From contig JAKLKT010000063.1 in NCBI GenBank assembly GCA_023150495.1, forward strand, positions 1-10,195: DNA of 10,195 nucleotides. The letters run 5' to 3'. Numbering within the stretch: position 1 is the first letter of the stretch; every line of letters begins with the position of its first letter. Positions 6,462 through 10,195 of this stretch are shown one piece after another. The DNA comes from Planctomycetota bacterium (GTDB taxonomy: Bacteria; Planctomycetota; PLA2). A model generated the notes under the pieces. That model saw only the letters and a program-made list of their open reading frames with translations. It did no database searches and was not told the origin of the DNA. A program made the translations under genes and the position numbers.

Positions 6462-6473
6462 CGGGCGCGCCCG
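6462..6473. repeat. 12-base palindrome CGGGCGCGCCCG after the second metalloprotease gene
   Basis: A perfect palindrome lies 5 bases past the TAG at 6479-6481 on the minus strand. It may help end or protect the metalloprotease transcript, but there is no T-tract, and such palindromes are not rare in DNA this GC-rich. Confidence 0.3.
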
Positions 6474-6478
6474 TGCCG

Positions 6479-8233
6479 CTACCTCGCGCAGGTGCCGCAG
6501 TAACCCGCGGGCAGCGCGACCCACGCGGCTGCCGCGGGCGCCTTCTTCTGCGCGAGCGCCGCGAGGCCCGCGGGCACCGGATCGACGAGCGGGTGGCCGA
6601 GGATCACCCTCCCCTGGCCGGGCGTGATCGAGGGCGTCTCCGCGCCCAGCCAGTACCAGAACATCAGGTACGGCTCCGCGCACCCGTCATTCGCGCATTC
6701 GAGCGTGTCCTCGATGTTGTCCTGCTGGCCGCCGCCCTCGGTCGTGTGGAAGAGGCCGAGCGCGTGGCCGATCTCGTGCGCGAGGACGATCTTCAAGAAG
6801 GCCGTGCCCAGCGTGTAGTCGATCGCGACCCCGCTCGCCTGCGTGCCGTTGCGCTTCGGAACCGGCACGTCGCCCGCGACGCCCGCGACGCCCCCGAAGA
6901 GCGGGCTCGGGAAGAGGCTCGGCACGCAGAACACGTTCACGCGGACCGCGGACGCCGCGGAGGACTCCGCGAAGAGGCTCGTGAGCTCGCTCGTCGTGGT
7001 GATGATGTCGTACGTCGGGTCGTCGATCTCGTAGTACGACACGTCGCCGAGGCGCAGCCCGACCTGCCCGAGCAGGGCGTCCGTCCCATCGAGGACCTCG
7101 CCGATCTTTCCGTCCTTGTCCGGATCGACCCCGAGCGACGCCGCGAAGAAGACGTTCAGGTCGACGATGCCCTCGTCCACGACCGCGCGGCGCCGGTTCT
7201 CGATGATCGCGCGGACCGAGAGCTTCGTCCCCGTGCAGGAGAAGCGGAACCGGTAGCGCCCGCCGCCCGCCACGAGCTGCGTGTCGGCGCGGTCCGTGTT
7301 GGGGATCGTCACGGCGAAGAGCCCCCGCGTGTACTGGAACGACAGGAGGGGACCTCCGCCCGCCTCGTCCCTGTAGACGTAGCCGAGGGGCCCCTCGAGG
7401 GCCACGAGCAGCGGCTCGGCCGCCATGTCCTCGCTCAACGCCTCGAGACTGAGGCTGATGGCGGGATAGGGGAGGTCGACCTCGAGCCAGTCCGTCTTGC
7501 CGCCGACGAGCGGGACCTCGCCGAAGTCGATCGTGACCTCCGGGATCTCCTCGTCGGTCCTCGCGCGCACGCGCAGCAGCAGCGGGTCGCCGGCCTCGTG
7601 CGTGACCGGGAGGTCGAAGTCGTGGACCCCCACTTCCCCGGGCGTGTAGACGATGGCGATCGAGGCGAACTGCCCGGGCGGGAGCACCGCCGGCGCGAAG
7701 AACGCGGTGAAGCCCGCGGGCACGCTGCCGATGGACGTGACCGCGACGGGCGTCGCGTGGCTCCGGTTCTCGACGTAGGCGCGCAGCGTCCTCGTCTCGC
7801 CGATATACATCGGCGCCGGGAAGTCGAGCGTCGGCTCCCGAAGCTCGACCCTCGGCGTCTCGACGACCGCCACCAGCGCGAGCACGACGTCCGCGCGCGT
7901 CCCGTCGCCGCCTGCGAAACGCAGTCGCAGCTCGCCCTCGTGCGGGCCCGGCGAACTCGGCGTGAAGACGACCGGCACCGCCAGCGACGCGCCGCTTCCC
8001 ACCGTCGCCGCCATCCCGTCCGCGATCTCGAACGGCCCCCCGGCCCCCCCCGTTGCCGCCGCCGACGCGTCCGCGACGAGCGGGTTCGGGACGAGGATCT
8101 CCCTCCCGGTCGGCATGTCCGGACGGACGAATCCGAACGACACCTGCTGCGTCAACGCGACCGGCACGCTGCCGCCGCCGCCACCCCCGCAAGCCGACAG
8201 CATGACCGCGGCTAGCAACCCCGGCCATCGCAT
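6479..8233 (-). CDS. Lipoprotein metzincin-type zinc metalloprotease, copy B
   Basis: This 584-residue lipoprotein has a signal peptide with lipobox LSAC (C15) followed by six glycines as an exposed spacer. Two Ig-like domains of the ASH/SPD-2/Hydin (choice-of-anchor D) type follow at about 27-124 and 126-225, each with 'aGxSxxvpVxFTP' style strands. A third beta-sandwich (about 233-345) resembles a pre-peptidase C-terminal domain. The protease domain (about 355-550) carries HEIGHALGLFH (486-496), with E487 as catalytic base and three zinc histidines, and a Met-turn candidate YLMFW with M524. An aspartate-rich loop DPDKDGKIGE (370-379) could bind calcium and is not kept in copy A. The C-terminus ends in LPAGYCGTCAR. 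Compared with copy A it has the same architecture and clearly related sequence throughout. No strong Shine-Dalgarno is visible, but the start aligns with copy A (MRW). It probably acts at the cell surface or periplasm; its substrate is unknown. Confidence 0.88.
   Translation of the reverse strand: MRWPGLLAAVMLSACGGGGGGSVPVALTQQVSFGFVRPDMPTGREILVPNPLVADASAAATGGAGGPFEIADGMAATVGSGASLAVPVVFTPSSPGPHEGELRLRFAGGDGTRADVVLALVAVVETPRVELREPTLDFPAPMYIGETRTLRAYVENRSHATPVAVTSIGSVPAGFTAFFAPAVLPPGQFASIAIVYTPGEVGVHDFDLPVTHEAGDPLLLRVRARTDEEIPEVTIDFGEVPLVGGKTDWLEVDLPYPAISLSLEALSEDMAAEPLLVALEGPLGYVYRDEAGGGPLLSFQYTRGLFAVTIPNTDRADTQLVAGGGRYRFRFSCTGTKLSVRAIIENRRRAVVDEGIVDLNVFFAASLGVDPDKDGKIGEVLDGTDALLGQVGLRLGDVSYYEIDDPTYDIITTTSELTSLFAESSAASAVRVNVFCVPSLFPSPLFGGVAGVAGDVPVPKRNGTQASGVAIDYTLGTAFLKIVLAHEIGHALGLFHTTEGGGQQDNIEDTLECANDGCAEPYLMFWYWLGAETPSITPGQGRVILGHPLVDPVPAGLAALAQKKAPAAAAWVALPAGYCGTCAR
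8029..8052. repeat. C6-GG-C8 tract, copy B
   Basis: These 24 bases, CGAACGG then six C, GG, eight C and G on the plus strand, are identical to 9868-9891 in copy A. On the coding strand they encode the linker GGAGGPF in the first Ig-like domain. The run of eight G is a candidate slippage site. Confidence 0.75.
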
Positions 8234-8259
8234 GCACGGGTCACGCTAGCATGCCGCCC

Positions 8260-8271
8260 CGCCGCGCGGCG
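8260..8271. repeat. 12-base palindrome CGCCGCGCGGCG between the protease genes
   Basis: A perfect palindrome lies in the 78-base gap between the two metalloprotease genes, about 27 bases upstream of the copy B ATG. It could be an operator or a structured leader, but palindromes of this kind occur by chance in very GC-rich DNA. Confidence 0.3.
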
Positions 8272-8295
8272 ATCTCTTTCGCGCGCCCGGTTGCA

Positions 8296-8313
8296 AGCCT
8301 TTGCGGGAAGGCT
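8296..8313 (-). terminator. Stem-loop across the stop codon of copy A
   Basis: On the minus strand AGCCTT and AAGGCT form a perfect 6-base stem with loop CCCGCA, starting at the A of the TAG stop codon (8312-8314). No T-tract follows. It may attenuate transcription between the two protease genes or protect the upstream message. Its placement over a stop codon matches the stem-loop at 2306-2323. Confidence 0.35.
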
Positions 8314-10069
8314 ACTTGTGTTCCTTGCAGGTCCCGCAGAATCCCGCGGGGAGCTCGACGAACGCGGGCGCGGGGGTCCGCTTCTGCGCGAGCGCCGCGA
8401 GCGTCGAGGCGGGGTCCACGAGCGGGTGGGCGAGGATCACGTGCGCCTGGCCGTCGGTGATCACGGGCGTCGTGCTCCCGAAGTACTGCCAGTGCATGAG
8501 ATAGCCGCCGCTCTCCGACGTGCACTCGCCCGGGCATTCGAGCGTGTCCTCGATGATGTCCCAGGTCTGGCCGTCGCTCTCGGCCGTGTGGTAGAGGCCG
8601 AGGTAGTGGCCGATCTCGTGCGCGGTCACCTGCCCGACCGCGGCCGCGTTCGACCAGTCGTAGTCGACCATCACGCCGCTCACCGGCGACGCGTTGAGCT
8701 TCGGCCCCGGCAGCGCCGCGGCCACGCCGAGCACGCCTCCGCCGAGCGCCGTCTGCACGAAGAAGACGTTCATCCGCGCCTCCGACGCGACGGAGGTCTC
8801 GCCGAGCAGCTGCGGGAACTCGCTCTCGCTCACGGAGTTGTAGGCGGCGTTGCTCAGCTGGTAGTAGTCGACGTCGCCGAGCGCGAGCCCGATCTGGCCG
8901 AAGATGTCGTCCAGGCGGGAGAGCACGTCCTGGAGCTTCGTGTCGGTCTCCGGTCCCGTGATGCCGAGCCCCGGCGCGAGGAAGACGTTCAGGTCGACCT
9001 TGCTGTCGCCCGGCGCGCCGCCCGTCCGGCGCTCGACGATCGCCCGGACCTCGAGCGACGACGCGCTTCCGCTCCAGAGGAACAGGCGGAACCGGTACGT
9101 GCCTCCGCCGGGCACGAGCTGGAGCGTCGCGCTGTCGTTCTGCGGGAGCGTCGCGGCGAACACGCCGTCGAACCCGGGCGTCCACAGGAACTCGCCGGTG
9201 GAGGAGGAGTTCTCATAGACCTTTCCGCCCGGCCCCTCGAACCCGAGGAGCCCGACCCACGCCGACGGGGACGTCGCGACCGACTCGATCGAGATGCTGA
9301 TCGCGTCAGCGGGGACGTCGATCTCGAGCCAGTCCGTCTCGCCGCCGGCGACGGGGACGGTCCCGAAGTCGGTCACGACCTCCTGCTCCTGCTCCTCCGA
9401 CTGCGCGGTCACGCGGACGCGGAGCGGCGGGCCCACGTCGTTCCCGACCTCGATCTCGAAGTCGAACGCGTCCACGGCCTGCGGCTCGTAGGTGACCCGG
9501 ATCGACGTCGTGTCGCCCGGGAAGATCGCGCGCGGCTGGAAGCTCGTCGTGAACCCGGCGGGGACGGCGCTGATCGACGTGAGGTTCACGAGCGTCTGCG
9601 CGTTCGGGTTCCGCACGCGGATGTTCAACGCCTCCTCCAGCCCGACGAACGTCGTCGGGAAGGCGAGCGCCGGCGTGAGCAGCGTGATCGCGGGCGTCTC
9701 GACGCTCGCCGCGAGATGGAGAAGGACCTCCTGCTCCCGCGTCCCGGCCACGAACCTCACGCGGATGTCGCCCGACTGCGCGCCGGGCCCGGGCGGCGTG
9801 AACACGACGCGGAGCGTGAGCGTGCCGCCCTCGGCGACCTCCGCCGGCAGCGCGCCGGCGGCGGCCGCGAACGGCCCCCCGGCCCCCCCCGAATCCTCCG
9901 CCGTGGCGTCCGCCCCGAGCGGGTTCGCGATCTCCACGTCGAGCTGCGTCGGCGCATCGGCCCTGACGATGCCGAAGCTCGCCTGCTGCTCGATCGCGGG
10001 CAGCGGCCCGCCGCCCCCGCCGCCGCCTCCGCACGCGGCAACGAGAAGAGCCAGCGGCAACCACCTCAT
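8312..10069 (-). CDS. Lipoprotein metzincin-type zinc metalloprotease, copy A
   Basis: This 585-residue paralogue of copy B has signal peptide MRWLPLALLVAAC with lipidated C13 and a run of eight glycines. Domains in order are Ig-like 1 (about 26-122), Ig-like 2 (125-224), a pre-peptidase-C-like sandwich (230-348, opening ETDWLEIDVP), then the protease domain (356-552). The protease domain has HEIGHYLGLYH (484-494, E485 catalytic), the cysteine pair C512/C516 just after the zinc motif, Met-turn candidate YLMHW (M525), and ITDGQAHVILAHPLVDP (537-553). The C-terminus is LPAGFCGTCKEHK. The frame can be read upstream to a GTG at 10096, but the ATG at 10069 is preferred because it starts the signal peptide and aligns with copy B. 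No strong Shine-Dalgarno is seen. It is the first gene of the cluster in the window. Families such as M43 and other bacterial metzincins share the HExxHxxGxxH site; I cannot assign the exact family or substrate. Confidence 0.88.
   Translation of the reverse strand: MRWLPLALLVAACGGGGGGGGPLPAIEQQASFGIVRADAPTQLDVEIANPLGADATAEDSGGAGGPFAAAAGALPAEVAEGGTLTLRVVFTPPGPGAQSGDIRVRFVAGTREQEVLLHLAASVETPAITLLTPALAFPTTFVGLEEALNIRVRNPNAQTLVNLTSISAVPAGFTTSFQPRAIFPGDTTSIRVTYEPQAVDAFDFEIEVGNDVGPPLRVRVTAQSEEQEQEVVTDFGTVPVAGGETDWLEIDVPADAISISIESVATSPSAWVGLLGFEGPGGKVYENSSSTGEFLWTPGFDGVFAATLPQNDSATLQLVPGGGTYRFRLFLWSGSASSLEVRAIVERRTGGAPGDSKVDLNVFLAPGLGITGPETDTKLQDVLSRLDDIFGQIGLALGDVDYYQLSNAAYNSVSESEFPQLLGETSVASEARMNVFFVQTALGGGVLGVAAALPGPKLNASPVSGVMVDYDWSNAAAVGQVTAHEIGHYLGLYHTAESDGQTWDIIEDTLECPGECTSESGGYLMHWQYFGSTTPVITDGQAHVILAHPLVDPASTLAALAQKRTPAPAFVELPAGFCGTCKEHK
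9868..9891. repeat. C6-GG-C8 tract, copy A
   Basis: Identical over 24 bases to 8029-8052 in copy B and encoding the same GGAGGPF linker. The bases on either side differ between the copies, so the tract is conserved beyond what the peptide requires, since glycine has four codons. Confidence 0.75.
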
Positions 10070-10070
10070 C

Positions 10071-10195
10071 CCGGAGACATTACCGCAGATACGCACTTCC
10101 GAGTAGCCGCGGTGAGCGGGACGCGGGACAGGTCGCCGAAGAACCGGCCTCCCCGGCGCGGCCGGCCGCGGAATACGGAGATCACCTGTCTCCGG
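10071..10195. promoter_or_regulatory. Upstream region of the protease cluster with nested inverted repeats
   Basis: No gene is visible here. CCGGAGACA (10071-10079) and its exact reverse complement TGTCTCCGG (10187-10195, the last bases of the window) bracket the region. Between them are a 14-base palindrome CGCGGCCGGCCGCG (10157-10170) and a hairpin CGGAGA-tcacctg-TCTCCG (10176-10194) that shares its right arm with the outer repeat. The left arm lies one base upstream of the copy A ATG. On the minus strand TGCGGTAAT (10082-10090) resembles an extended -10 box, without a clear -35. Confidence 0.35.

Noticed and set aside
4203..6683. N-terminal extension of the VWA gene to a 1193-codon frame
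   Set aside because: The extra part overlaps the VIT-VWA gene in another frame and is Arg-rich nonsense. A signal peptide and ribosome-binding site mark the real start at 4202.
6473..8215. A 580-codon open frame on the plus strand
   Set aside because: It is the antisense shadow of protease copy B, with repetitive Arg/Asp/Val composition and no recognisable motifs.
10070..10096. GTG start adding nine residues to protease copy A
   Set aside because: It would put extra residues including a cysteine before the signal peptide. The ATG at 10069 aligns with the start of copy B.
1..10195. CRISPR arrays, tRNA or rRNA genes, insertion sequences and integrases
   Set aside because: No regularly spaced repeats, cloverleaf sequences, rRNA-like segments, transposase motifs or terminal repeats with target duplications were seen by eye.

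Overview
The window is very GC-rich (about 70% by eye), and all eight credible genes lie on the minus strand, so biological order runs from high to low coordinates. Third codon positions are strongly G/C, and long antisense frames are open throughout as a by-product. Secreted VWA proteins, lipoproteins with a glycine run after the lipid cysteine and SPD-2/Hydin-type Ig-like repeats suggest a high-GC, Gram-negative-type environmental bacterium such as Planctomycetota, Myxococcota or Acidobacteriota. I cannot decide between these from sequence alone.

Layout in transcription order: (1) 10070-10195 is non-coding upstream DNA with several inverted repeats. (2) 8312-10069 and 6479-8233 are tandem paralogous lipoproteins. 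Each has two Ig-like domains, a pre-peptidase-C-like sandwich, a metzincin-type zinc protease domain (HEIGHxLGLxH plus a Met-turn) and a conserved C-terminal CGTC tail. (3) 4217-6391 is a secreted VIT plus VWA protein, followed 14 bases later by 3102-4202, a smaller secreted VWA protein. (4) 2605-2970 and 2316-2600 are a tightly coupled pair of small genes, the first HicB-like and the second a possible divergent HicA-like partner. (5) 338-2260 is AMP-forming acetyl-CoA synthetase, followed 9 bases later by 2-328, a small AbrB/MazE-type DNA-binding protein.

The four exported proteins (two metalloproteases and two VWA proteins) may form one envelope-facing module for adhesion or proteolysis; this rests only on shared strand, short gaps and shared export. 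acs with its AbrB-like neighbour is metabolic, and the small pair resembles a toxin-antitoxin unit. The observations most worth following are the duplicated metzincins with their CGTC tails and identical G-tracts, the divergent small-gene pair, and the unusual acs leader and active-site loop. No RNA genes, CRISPR arrays, insertion sequences or integrases were seen.
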